Shown in pieces: positions 10,129 to 19,646 of a stretch of DNA of 64,000 nucleotides. A program made the position numbers and the translations under genes. Origin of the DNA: Leptospiraceae bacterium (GTDB lineage Bacteria > Spirochaetota > Leptospiria > Leptospirales > Leptospiraceae); the NCBI GenBank assembly GCA_947458405.1, contig CANGZW010000004.1, positions 23,701 to 87,700 on the forward strand, read 5' to 3'. Position 1 is the first letter of the stretch, and each line of letters begins with the position of its first letter. The notes under the pieces were generated by a model. The model was not told the origin of the DNA, searched no databases, and worked only from the letters and a program-made list of their open reading frames with translations.

Positions 10129-11304
10129 TTAATATAGAACATTTGTTGCTTCATTAATATATTTTTCAATATCAACTCTATTTTCTTCCCCGATAGTTTG
10201 AATAAATTTCTCAAATATAATATGCTCAGAAATATTTAATGCTAATGAGTGGCACCCATCAATAATCAATAATCTTTTTAAAAAATCAACTCCCTTATAA
10301 TCACCCGATAAGATTTGATTTTCTAAAATATATCGAATTGTCATTGGGTGCCAGCCTTCTAGTACATAGGTCAGTCCCATTTTTAAGTAAAAGAAATCTT
10401 CTGAATTTAGCATGCCTAAAATCTCTAGAGAATCTTTAAATCCAACTTCTCTTATTTTCCCTGAAATACCCAAGAAAATTAAAATTACTTCTTTAATTTG
10501 AGCTTTTTGTTTATAGTTTGAATTCAATCGATATGTAAACTCATTCCCCTTATACAATCTACTATAATAATATGATTCCCTCCTTAATTCAAATGAATTT
10601 TGTTCAGTACCATTTAATCTAGCATTGATAAAATCTATAAATTCATTACCTAACATAGAAGTACATTCTTCCGAATTTGCATTTAAATTAATAAGATCCA
10701 AATTAAAATCTGTAAAACAAGATGTAATTTTATTTTTATATTCTTCTGGTAGTACTTTTAGTCCTGCAACAATAAAGAGGGGATTTAAATCGAATAATAA
10801 ATATTCTAGTTGTTTCTGGGATAGGCTTATTATATTTTTTATTTCATCAGTTTTTTCAGATATTTTATTGGTTTTTAAATTTATATTTATATATTTTTGC
10901 TTAAAATATGTTTCTTTATTTTTTATTAAGCTATTAAAAAAAATATATTCTTCCCCTAAATATGAAATTAATTTATGATAGATTTGATAAGGATGTTCAT
11001 TTAATAATATAGATAAAAATGTTTCAACTGCTAATAAGTATTCTAAAAATTTATATCCTCTATAATCAGAGCTTAATAAGTGATACCTCAAAGATTTTTC
11101 AATTATCATGAAAGTTCCGTTTGAATTTTTAATATTTTGTGCTAAATCAAAGATAGGATGAAAACCTTTAGGAAAATCCCCATTCCTATATAAATAAATA
11201 TTATCTATAATTTTATTTATAAATTCAATACATTTATCTTTATCTCCATTAGATAATTGTAATTTTTTAGAAAGCTCAGTGCCCAAATAAAATCGAACCA
11301 TCAC
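10129..11304 (-). CDS. MotA-cytoplasmic-like module + FliG_C-like segment + second MotA-like module (predicted soluble)
   Basis: Repeated FYxGxE...LxSxDYxGxxFLxxxxxI module at both ends; middle LSQKQLEYLLFDLNPLFIVAGLKVLPEEYKNKI resembles FliG_C; no transmembrane segment. Likely ATG start at 11301. Confidence 0.65.
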   Translation of the reverse strand: MMVRFYLGTELSKKLQLSNGDKDKCIEFINKIIDNIYLYRNGDFPKGFHPIFDLAQNIKNSNGTFMIIEKSLRYHLLSSDYRGYKFLEYLLAVETFLSILLNEHPYQIYHKLISYLGEEYIFFNSLIKNKETYFKQKYININLKTNKISEKTDEIKNIISLSQKQLEYLLFDLNPLFIVAGLKVLPEEYKNKITSCFTDFNLDLINLNANSEECTSMLGNEFIDFINARLNGTEQNSFELRRESYYYSRLYKGNEFTYRLNSNYKQKAQIKEVILIFLGISGKIREVGFKDSLEILGMLNSEDFFYLKMGLTYVLEGWHPMTIRYILENQILSGDYKGVDFLKRLLIIDGCHSLALNISEHIIFEKFIQTIGEENRVDIEKYINEATNVLY

Positions 11305-11749
11305 TTTCCTCCTTTGATTTTTCGAATATCAAATAATCCCTACGAAACTTTTCTCCACATAAAGAAAGTATTTTTTCCTTAAATATATTTAAATTATTTT
11401 CTTTTTCTATTCCTTTAAAAAATTCAATAATTATAATTTTTTTTAGAAAAACTAATCCACGATAATTTCCAGATAAAACATAAAATTTAAATATCTTATT
11501 TAATATATAAAATTGTAATGCACTATCATTATCATTTACAAATATTCGATTTGTAATTAATAAATTAAATCCTATTTTCAGTAAGTAGGACTGGTCTATT
11601 ATTTGTGAAACTAGAATATCTTTTTTATTCTTTAAATATTTATTATAAAGCTCTAAAATAGAATAAATATGATCATTTAGCTCAATTTTTTCTTTTTCTG
11701 ATAATTTTGATCTACTATTGAATTCTATCGAATTATAAAAATAATCCAT
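11276..11749 (-). CDS. Single MotA-cytoplasmic-like module protein
   Basis: Shares FY..xEFxxR N-terminus and LSGNYRGLVFLKKIIIIEFFKGI segment with neighbours; overlaps both flanking ORFs. Confidence 0.6.
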   Translation of the reverse strand: MDYFYNSIEFNSRSKLSEKEKIELNDHIYSILELYNKYLKNKKDILVSQIIDQSYLLKIGFNLLITNRIFVNDNDSALQFYILNKIFKFYVLSGNYRGLVFLKKIIIIEFFKGIEKENNLNIFKEKILSLCGEKFRRDYLIFEKSKEESDGSILFGH

Positions 11750-12533
11750 AATCAGAGCCTTCTATTATAACTTCTCCGGATTGAATTAATTTATTTAATA
11801 TAAATAAGATTCTACTTCGGGCTTCTAATTCTTCTTCTGGAGTATAAGCTAATTCCATCTCTTTTTTAAATAAGATTTTTGCCGCTCTCTCTCCTATGCT
11901 ATCATAAAATATTTTTTTGAATCCTGGTTCCAAACTGTTAATTGCCCTAACTATAAAAATATTATCTACTTCTCTGGCAATTTTTTGAATTGACTTTGTA
12001 TCACATTTTAATATTTTTCTAAATTCTTTAGGATTAATAGATAAATTTTCAAAATCTGGTTGCTTTGCTTTTTTTAATGATAGTATATATTTAGTAAATT
12101 TTAATATAAATTCTACTAAGTTCTGAGAATAGTTTTCCTCTTTATTATCTACTATATAGTCCTCTCCAAAAAGGGAGAGTAAAATTTCAATCACAATATA
12201 TGGTGAATACTTATATTGAATAGCCGATATTCCTTCTAATATAATCATTTTTTGTAAAAAATCTTTTCCATGATAATCACCAGATAAAATATGTCTAGAT
12301 AAAATGGAATGAACCTCATTCGGATCAGTTTCTTCAATTACTAATTCTAAACCAAGTTTAAAAAAAGGATCCTCAATATATTTCAATTCTTCAGCTAAGA
12401 AGTCAGCACCTTCATCGCCATATATAATTGAATATTTTAAAACTCTCTCGACAAGGTCTATACTTTCCTCTTTTTCCCGGCTCCTACACCTAATTCTATC
12501 AGTAAACTCATTTCCTTCATAAAACTCTTCCAT
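11733..12533 (-). CDS. MotA-cytoplasmic-like / FliG_C-like fusion protein
   Basis: EGADFLAEELKYIEDPFFKLGLELVIEETDPNEVHSIL + MIILEGISAIQYKYSPYIVIEILLSLF (MotA loop and C-tail pattern); DTKSIQKIAREVDNIFIVRAINSL...GERAAKILFKKEMEL...RILFILNKLIQSGEVII (FliG_C pattern). Confidence 0.72.
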   Translation of the reverse strand: MEEFYEGNEFTDRIRCRSREKEESIDLVERVLKYSIIYGDEGADFLAEELKYIEDPFFKLGLELVIEETDPNEVHSILSRHILSGDYHGKDFLQKMIILEGISAIQYKYSPYIVIEILLSLFGEDYIVDNKEENYSQNLVEFILKFTKYILSLKKAKQPDFENLSINPKEFRKILKCDTKSIQKIAREVDNIFIVRAINSLEPGFKKIFYDSIGERAAKILFKKEMELAYTPEEELEARSRILFILNKLIQSGEVIIEGSDYGLFL

Positions 12534-12558
12534 GTATCACGCACCGTTATGTATTATT

Positions 12559-12873
12559 TTATAATTTTGTGGCTAAGATAATTCTACCACATTTTTTAGG
12601 CTTTCCTGTGGTAAAAATTGCTTCCAAGTTATTCAAATTAGATTTATCTGCGCAGATATAACATTTTTCTTCTCCAGAAGCATTAAAAGGTGGTATCCAA
12701 AAAAATATTTTTTCACAATTCAATGCTGGTGAAATTCTCGCAGAATCTATCTTAAATTCTAATGTAGATACACTACAATACTGATTTAAATTTGCTGTAG
12801 TACAAAATCCATCTGCTCTTAATGAAATTGTAAATATTACACTTAAATAAAAGAATAACTTTCCAAAGAACAT
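12559..12873 (-). CDS. Small secreted Cys-rich hypothetical protein
   Basis: Signal peptide followed by a short region with six Cys; in the same gene run. Confidence 0.5.
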   Translation of the reverse strand: MFFGKLFFYLSVIFTISLRADGFCTTANLNQYCSVSTLEFKIDSARISPALNCEKIFFWIPPFNASGEEKCYICADKSNLNNLEAIFTTGKPKKCGRIILATKL

Positions 12874-12882
12874 TATAAAATA

Positions 12883-13680
12883 TTAATCCTTTCCTCCACC
12901 ATTCAAAAAGGCTGAAATCTTTCTTACTAAGAATCTTGGAGAAAATCTCGTTCCTTCAACTAATAAGAAATTCATAATACCAGCAATTTTAACAACTCTA
13001 CCATTTTTCATCGCATTGAATCCGATCTTGGCTACTTCTTTTCCTGTCATAACTAAAGGACTTTTAAATAATGCTGTTTCTTCCATTTTTGCTCTTAATT
13101 GAAAAGAAGTAATAGTTGGTCCAGGACACAAAGCAGTTGCAGTAACTCCTGTTCCAATTAGTTCCTCTGCCAGTCCCTCTGAATAATGTAATACAAAGGC
13201 TTTTGATGCATAATATCCACTCATATATGGACCAGGTTGAAAGGAAGCTGATGATGCTACATTTAAAATTTTACCTTTTTTATTAGACAACATTGCAGGA
13301 AGGTATCTTTTTGTTAACTCAACAAGTGATGAAATATTTACCTGTATCATTTCGAGTTCTTCATTTAATGGAATCTTAGAAATATGACCCTTAATTCCAA
13401 AACCTGCATTGTTAATTAATGTTTCTACAAATAATTTATTGGTTTCGGTAAACTCAAATAATTTTAATGGAGCAGAGACTTGAGAAAGGTCAAGGGGAAA
13501 GATGTATATCGTAATACCATACTTATCTTTTAGCTCTTTGGATACTTCTTCTAATTTATCTTTTCCCCTTGCGACAAGAATTAAATCTCTTTTCTCTTGT
13601 GCAAATAAATGGGCTAATTCATACCCAATTCCTGTAGATGCCCCAGTTATTAAAACATATTCACTCATTGCTTTCCTCAA
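12883..13680 (-). CDS. Short-chain dehydrogenase/reductase
   Basis: TGASTGIGYELA, NNAGFG, YYASKAF catalytic YxxxK. Confidence 0.9.
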   Translation of the reverse strand: MRKAMSEYVLITGASTGIGYELAHLFAQEKRDLILVARGKDKLEEVSKELKDKYGITIYIFPLDLSQVSAPLKLFEFTETNKLFVETLINNAGFGIKGHISKIPLNEELEMIQVNISSLVELTKRYLPAMLSNKKGKILNVASSASFQPGPYMSGYYASKAFVLHYSEGLAEELIGTGVTATALCPGPTITSFQLRAKMEETALFKSPLVMTGKEVAKIGFNAMKNGRVVKIAGIMNFLLVEGTRFSPRFLVRKISAFLNGGGKD

Positions 13681-13925
13681 TTAATCTTTTAATTATCTTA
13701 AATTTATCATAAGTTGATACTGTCTTTATTATTGAACATTTTATTTTTCAGAAAAATAATAAGAATTCAGAGCTATTTTCTTTTCCATTAGAAACTATCA
13801 AATACCACAATTGACTTATTAAATTGTCAGTTATTGATTTCTACTACTATTTCACCATTTATATTTATCTTTTTTTAGTTTACAATTATAGTTCATGTCG
13901 AATATTTACATAAGAGAGGTGTTCT

Positions 13926-14867
13926 ATGGTTCCTTTTGGTAGAAATTGGATGCAACTACCCGGTAGCTACGAAGTTTCCCTAGCAATTGCCGGTGGTGGG
14001 TGCAAAGCTTTTTATGGTTTGGGAGTTGGCTATCAGCTCAGAAAATTTGGTATAAAATTTAAGGGAATATCGGGAGTTAGCGCGGGAGCCGCGATGATTC
14101 TCGGGATAGTATCAGAATCAGAGGAGCTAGGTTTAAATTATATGGCAAATCTAGCTCAAAGAAATACAAGCAATTTTAAACTTTCTAGGATATTAAAAGG
14201 TCAAACCCCTTTTCCTCACGAAAATATCTATAGAAGAACTATAAGGTACTCCATAGATATAGATAAAATTCGTAATACAAATATTAAAATTTATATACAA
14301 ACAATTGCCGCTATTCCGAAAATAGATAAATTCACTGATATGATAAATAAAACTAAAATTATTCCTCAAACTGCCAGTGCATTTATCTTAGATGAGGCTG
14401 ATAAGCTAAAAGGTATTCCCTGTGATCGTGTAGAAAAAATAAAGGAGAAGTGGAATTTTAGAGAAATTATTTATACAAATGATGACTTACAGGATTCACA
14501 AATTGTGGAACAGATCATCTTAAATTCATCATCAGTTCCTCCTGTAATATCTTTACAAAACAAAGATTCCACATATTTTTTTGATGGTGGACTCGTAAAT
14601 AATCTTCCTCTAGAAGTTTTTTCTACAAAGGAAAAGAAAATAGGAGTATACTATGAGGATTCAACTATTTTCGGAAAAGACCCAGATATACTAAAAAATA
14701 CTTTCTTAATTAGACCTTCAAGAGATTTAAAAGTTAGTTCCTTTGATTATACAAATCCAACTGGTATAATTGATGCATTTGAATTAGGAAAAATGGATGC
14801 TCTTGCAATAAAGGATCAAGTATTAGATTTTTGTAAAGTACATTTCTTTGATTCCTTAGTAGCATAA
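13926..14867 (+). CDS. Patatin-like phospholipase
   Basis: [16 protein letters not shown] oxyanion hole, GVSAG nucleophile elbow, DGGLVNNLP catalytic Asp. Confidence 0.9.
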   Translation: MVPFGRNWMQLPGSYEVSLAIAGGGCKAFYGLGVGYQLRKFGIKFKGISGVSAGAAMILGIVSESEELGLNYMANLAQRNTSNFKLSRILKGQTPFPHENIYRRTIRYSIDIDKIRNTNIKIYIQTIAAIPKIDKFTDMINKTKIIPQTASAFILDEADKLKGIPCDRVEKIKEKWNFREIIYTNDDLQDSQIVEQIILNSSSVPPVISLQNKDSTYFFDGGLVNNLPLEVFSTKEKKIGVYYEDSTIFGKDPDILKNTFLIRPSRDLKVSSFDYTNPTGIIDAFELGKMDALAIKDQVLDFCKVHFFDSLVA

Positions 14868-15616
14868 TGATTAAACTTAGCGTAAATATTAATAAGATAG
14901 CTACATTAAGAAATTCTAGGGGTGGAAATATCCCTGATTTAATTGAACACGTAAAAATCATACTTTCTGCAGGAGCTCATGGTATCACGGTTCATCCAAG
15001 AAGTGACGAAAGACATATCACAAAAAAAGATGTAATCTTAGTTTCTGAATTTATAAAAAATTACAATTTAAAAAATAATAAAGATATAGAATATAATATT
15101 GAAGGAGAGCTGTCTGACAGATTTCTTTCAATTGTCCTAGAAGCAAATCCAACCCAGGCTACTCTGGTGCCTGTATCTCCTGGAGAAATTACATCCGACC
15201 ATGGTTTCGATTTGAAAAAAGATAAATCCGAACTACATAAGTATCTAGCCAAAATTAAAGACAAAGGCATTCGTACTGCAATTTTCGTAGAAACTGAAAT
15301 AGAAAATCTTAAAAATCTTTCACAAATTCCAACGGATAGAGTGGAATTTTATACAGGCCCATTCGCAGATGAATTTGAAAAAGGGAATGGAATATCTTCT
15401 TTTGAGAAGTATAAAAAAGCATCTGAAATTGTGTTATCCAATAATATTGAAATCAATGCAGGGCATGATTTAGATCATTTGAATTTAAAATTATTTAATA
15501 AACTCCCCGGATTACAAGAGGTTTCTATAGGTCATAGACTTATCTCTTATTCTCTTCAAGTTGGATTACAAACTACTATTCAGCTCTATCTCAAAACTCT
15601 TGGAGAAGTTGTCTAG
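14867..15616 (+). CDS. pdxJ: Pyridoxine 5'-phosphate synthase
   Basis: [58 protein letters not shown]. Confidence 0.94.
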   Translation: MIKLSVNINKIATLRNSRGGNIPDLIEHVKIILSAGAHGITVHPRSDERHITKKDVILVSEFIKNYNLKNNKDIEYNIEGELSDRFLSIVLEANPTQATLVPVSPGEITSDHGFDLKKDKSELHKYLAKIKDKGIRTAIFVETEIENLKNLSQIPTDRVEFYTGPFADEFEKGNGISSFEKYKKASEIVLSNNIEINAGHDLDHLNLKLFNKLPGLQEVSIGHRLISYSLQVGLQTTIQLYLKTLGEVV

Positions 15617-16574
15617 CACTCGAAAAAAAATCATCCTGTTCAATCAATAAATAGGCGGCTTTTTCTATAGATAGTAATTTTTTCTTTTCTGTCTTTTGAT
15701 AAGGATGATTTCTTAATTCTCCTAAAAACAATTTAAGATAAGATTTTGCTTTTTCTAAATCTGCTAATTTTACATTTTTTCTAACTAATTTCCAGTTTAA
15801 AGTGAGAGAATTATTGATTGTTTCTTCATCTTCAAGATGCTTCTTTTTAATATAATAAGAGACATCCCACAATCCAGAAAATGGATCTGACTTAGCTTTT
15901 TCTTGATAATAAATATCTTTATAATTATATTTTACGGGCAGACTATGTGTAATTATTTCCTCTTTCATTTGAGGCGTAATACATTCTGATAGTCCACCTA
16001 TATTTAACATGGATGCATTTAATATTCCCTGTTTTAGGAGTGAAACCATAATTTCCTTAGACTTTTCTTCATCTTTTGAGCAAAGTAATTCTAATCTTGT
16101 AAGGGTTCCCAGTAGTTTTGTTTCTTCTTTTTCTTCCAAGATTTCTGGCTTGCCCAATTGAAGAGCCATAGTTCTCAACATACTTTGATATAGGGGATCG
16201 GAACCTGCAATACTAACTGATTTTCTAATAGCAGAAAAACTCTCATCCATTTGCTTTTGGTTATAAAGTAAGACAGCTAAATTATAACAAGCATGTGCAT
16301 CTTTTAATGTTGTATCATAACATCTAACTTTTAGAGTTTCTAAAGAGCGAGTTCTATCATTTTCATCCCCATAAAAATCTAGAATAATCTTTTCACTCAA
16401 TCCTAAATATTCTGGGTTAATTCCAGGTTTTGCTAATAACCTAATGATTCCAGAATCTTCATTAATTGATGAACAACTACCTACTATACCGAGACATAAT
16501 ACAGATATTAGAATAATCATAAGAAGAATTATTTTTTTAGATTTTATATAATTAAAAAGTGATACAAGAATCAT
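15591..16574 (-). CDS. Putative lipoprotein with TPR/Sel1-like repeats
   Basis: N-terminal hydrophobic helix then [38 protein letters not shown]-like segment. Confidence 0.6.
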   Translation of the reverse strand: MILVSLFNYIKSKKIILLMIILISVLCLGIVGSCSSINEDSGIIRLLAKPGINPEYLGLSEKIILDFYGDENDRTRSLETLKVRCYDTTLKDAHACYNLAVLLYNQKQMDESFSAIRKSVSIAGSDPLYQSMLRTMALQLGKPEILEEKEETKLLGTLTRLELLCSKDEEKSKEIMVSLLKQGILNASMLNIGGLSECITPQMKEEIITHSLPVKYNYKDIYYQEKAKSDPFSGLWDVSYYIKKKHLEDEETINNSLTLNWKLVRKNVKLADLEKAKSYLKLFLGELRNHPYQKTEKKKLLSIEKAAYLLIEQDDFFSSARQLLQEF

Positions 16575-17043
16575 TTATTTTATCCATTATGTCTATAAAT
16601 ATTTTCTAAATCTCAATTCTTTAGTTATTTACACTAAATTCCACTTACTCACATTCAAATAAAAATTCATTTTATAGTATATAAAATAAACAAATTCGTT
16701 ATTTTTAAAAAAATTAATAAATACAGAGAATTCTTTTATTATATCTATCTATTTATTACTAAGAATACTGAATATATATTCTCCATTTTCTATAATATTT
16801 TCAAAAATATCCTTCTTTCAAAATAAAAATAAATTCCATTTCTATTATACAGAAAAAAATAGATAATCAATGGAAAAAAAATCTTTTATGACTTGCAAAA
16901 AATTTTCAAATATTAGAGCGTCAATTTTATGGGTTTTTTACTGCCCTATTAGCCTGTAAACTGTCTTTACTGAAGACTTTTCATTGGCATAATCACAAAA
17001 TTAAATTTATTAAATAGGTTGTAATAGCCGGAGGAAATGACAC

Positions 17044-17277
17044 ATGGCAGACATGGAAAAAATTAAAGCGATTATCGTTGAACAACTCGGAGTTGACGAG
17101 TCTGAAGTTACTCCTGAAGCACACTTCATCGATGACTTAGGTGCTGACTCTTTGGATACTGTAGAACTAGTAATGGCTCTAGAGGAAGAATTTGGTATCG
17201 AAATCTCTGATGAAGATGCTGAAAAAATTCAGACTGTTGGTGACGTCGCAAAATTTATCGACAAACTGAAGTCTTAA
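17044..17277 (+). CDS. acpP: Acyl carrier protein
   Basis: 77 aa acidic; [36 protein letters not shown] ggagg upstream. Confidence 0.97.
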   Translation: MADMEKIKAIIVEQLGVDESEVTPEAHFIDDLGADSLDTVELVMALEEEFGIEISDEDAEKIQTVGDVAKFIDKLKS

Positions 17278-17286
17278 TTAAATTTT

Positions 17287-17319
17287 TAAGATGGGTTTTA
17301 TTTATTAAAGCCCATCTTA
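17287..17319 (+). terminator. Rho-independent-like hairpin after acpP
   Basis: taagatgggtttt / aaagcccatctta 13-bp stem with one G:U, 7-nt loop; no strong T-tract follows on the plus strand. Confidence 0.6.
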
Positions 17320-17398
17320 AAATATTACTCATTCAATAACTACGAAACCTTTATTTAACCCACTAAACTCAGACAGAAAAATTGAACTATCTAACTTT

Positions 17399-18082
17399 TT
17401 GAATAAGCTAGAGGTTCCTTATTCAAATTTAAACTTATTTCAAACCTGTTTTACTCATAAATCTTATTGTAACGAAAATTTTGATTTTCCATATGATAAT
17501 GAGAGACTTGAAATATTAGGAGATTCCGTATTGTCTCTAATTACAGTTGATTTTATATTTAACACCTATCCTGATTTTCCTGAAGGGAAAATTGCAAAGA
17601 TCAAATCTCATGTTGTATCTGAAACAATACTGGCTGAAATAGCAAGTTACTTAGGTCTATCTAATTGTTTGATAATGGGAAAAGGTGAGATTGAAACAGG
17701 CGGTGCTTTTAAATCAGGAAATCTTGCAAATCTCATGGAAGCCTTTTTGGGTGCATTTTATCTGGATTCAGGATTAGAAGTAGTAAGAATATGGTTTACA
17801 CAATACATAGAAAAATACGTTATAGATACAAGAAAATCTGTTGGCCAAAGAGACACCAAAACACGACTCCAAGAGTTTTCTCAAAAGAAATACAAGTCCT
17901 TGCCGGAATACATTTTAATATCCGAAACTGGACCTGATCATGATAAAATATTTACAGTTTCTGTAAAAATTGCTAACTTTAAAGCAATCGGAATGGGAAA
18001 GAGCAAAAGAATAGCCGAAAAAGATGCGGCTTTAAAGCTTTGGAATATATTTAACCCTGATAAAAATCGCAATGGTAATTAA
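17399..18082 (+). CDS. rnc: Ribonuclease III
   Basis: FTHKSYCNE, NERLEILGDSVL, ANLMEAFLGAFYLDSG, C-terminal dsRBD with KRIAEKDAALK; start codon ambiguous (frame open upstream to 17321). Confidence 0.93.
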   Translation: MNKLEVPYSNLNLFQTCFTHKSYCNENFDFPYDNERLEILGDSVLSLITVDFIFNTYPDFPEGKIAKIKSHVVSETILAEIASYLGLSNCLIMGKGEIETGGAFKSGNLANLMEAFLGAFYLDSGLEVVRIWFTQYIEKYVIDTRKSVGQRDTKTRLQEFSQKKYKSLPEYILISETGPDHDKIFTVSVKIANFKAIGMGKSKRIAEKDAALKLWNIFNPDKNRNGN

Positions 18083-18550
18083 ATGGTAAATTTCCTTTAC
18101 AAATATAAAAAACTGAGAGTGAGAGTCGCAGGATTAATAGAAGATGATGACGGTAGAATTTTATTTGTAAGACAAAGAAAGAAAAAAAAGGATTATTGGT
18201 TATTACCCGGTGGTGGTGTTGAATTTGGAGAGACCGCTATTGAAGCTCTAGAAAGAGAGATTAAAGAAGAATTAAATGTTTCAATAGTAAATCCTGAATT
18301 CAAACTATTAAATGAAAATATTGATCCCAAGGGAGGAAAACATTTAATTCAACTTATTTTCTCGGCAAAAATAAGTAATACAGAACCAGAGATATCTAAA
18401 AAAGAAAATAAAATTGTTTTAGAGTATAGATATTTTTCATTAGAAGAGCTTAAGGATTTAGAAATTAGACCAGATATTAAGTCTTACTTACAAAGCGATG
18501 AAAGACATAATAAATCTATTTATATTAAAAGTGATTGGATTCAAGAATGA
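18083..18550 (+). CDS. NUDIX hydrolase
   Basis: Nudix box GGGVEFGETAIEALEREIKEEL. Confidence 0.92.
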   Translation: MVNFLYKYKKLRVRVAGLIEDDDGRILFVRQRKKKKDYWLLPGGGVEFGETAIEALEREIKEELNVSIVNPEFKLLNENIDPKGGKHLIQLIFSAKISNTEPEISKKENKIVLEYRYFSLEELKDLEIRPDIKSYLQSDERHNKSIYIKSDWIQE

Positions 18551-19638
18551 GAATTATCAGAGAAAATTCAGTCAATTTAGAAAATCATAATTATAAAGTA
18601 GTTTTATCTGAATCATTTAGTGGAATAAATGAATATTTAAAAGATATTCAAAATATTTCTTCCTTTCAAATCATTACCGAAAAAAATATTTATGATTTAT
18701 ATAATGCAGAATTATCTAGTCAGCTATCGTCATTAACTATCCCATTTCACTTTATAATTATCAAGGGAAAAGAATCAAATAAGCATATATCTAAAGTGGG
18801 AAATGTCTATAATCAATTAATAAAAAATAGTGCAGATAGAAAGTCTGTGATACTAGCTTTAGGTGGTGGAGTGGTTGGAGATTTTTCAGGATTTATAGCT
18901 TCTACATTTCTAAGAGGGATTCGATTTGTTCAGATCCCTACTACACTACTAGCCTGTGTAGATTCTTCTGTGGGTGGAAAAGTAGCTGTCAATGCAGATC
19001 TTGGCAAAAATATGATAGGATCTTTCCATCAACCCGAGTTAGTTTTTGCTCCTCTAAATACATTAATTAACTCACTCCCTTTAAAAGAATGGAAATGTGG
19101 AATTTCTGAAGTCATAAAGCATTCACTCTTAGATGGAGGTGAATTCTTTGAGAAAATTCAAACTATCAGTAAAAAAGATCTTAAATCTGTAGATAATATT
19201 TCTTTTTATATAACCGAGTCAGTGAAATATAAATCAAAAATTGTGGGAATGGATCCAAAAGAAAATGGTATTCGTGCTGTTCTAAATTTAGGTCATACCA
19301 CAGGACATGCCATAGAATCATTTTTGAATTATAAAAAAATCTCCCATGGAGAAGCGGTTGGAATAGGAATAATTACAGCCTTACTTTTATCTCAACATAA
19401 ATTGGGATTATCAGAAAAAGTAATAAATAATACTATTAAAATCATGAAAAGATTAAGTATTCCTTATAAAACAAATTTAAATCCTACCATTCTAATCGAT
19501 CACATGAAACATGACAAAAAAAATTCCAAAGGTAAAATTTATTTTGTTTTACTATCTTCTCCTGGAGAACCTAAGTTTGGGATTGAAACTGGTGAGTCTG
19601 AAATATCTGATGCAATACACATTCAAAATAAACTATAA
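18547..19638 (+). CDS. aroB: 3-dehydroquinate synthase
   Basis: ALGGGVVGDFSGFIASTFLRGIRFVQIPTTLLACVDSSVGGKVAVN, NLGHTTGHAIES, HGEAV; ATG at 18547 overlaps NUDIX stop. Confidence 0.95.
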   Translation: MRIIRENSVNLENHNYKVVLSESFSGINEYLKDIQNISSFQIITEKNIYDLYNAELSSQLSSLTIPFHFIIIKGKESNKHISKVGNVYNQLIKNSADRKSVILALGGGVVGDFSGFIASTFLRGIRFVQIPTTLLACVDSSVGGKVAVNADLGKNMIGSFHQPELVFAPLNTLINSLPLKEWKCGISEVIKHSLLDGGEFFEKIQTISKKDLKSVDNISFYITESVKYKSKIVGMDPKENGIRAVLNLGHTTGHAIESFLNYKKISHGEAVGIGIITALLLSQHKLGLSEKVINNTIKIMKRLSIPYKTNLNPTILIDHMKHDKKNSKGKIYFVLLSSPGEPKFGIETGESEISDAIHIQNKL

Positions 19639-19646
19639 TTAAACAA

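Noticed and set aside
10625-10978. 117-aa plus-strand ORF
   Set aside because: Antisense to the MotA/FliG-like gene, which has clear repeated protein modules
16575-17043. 469-bp gap before acpP as possible ncRNA
   Set aside because: Extremely AT-rich with no convincing stem structure; most likely promoter region for divergent genes
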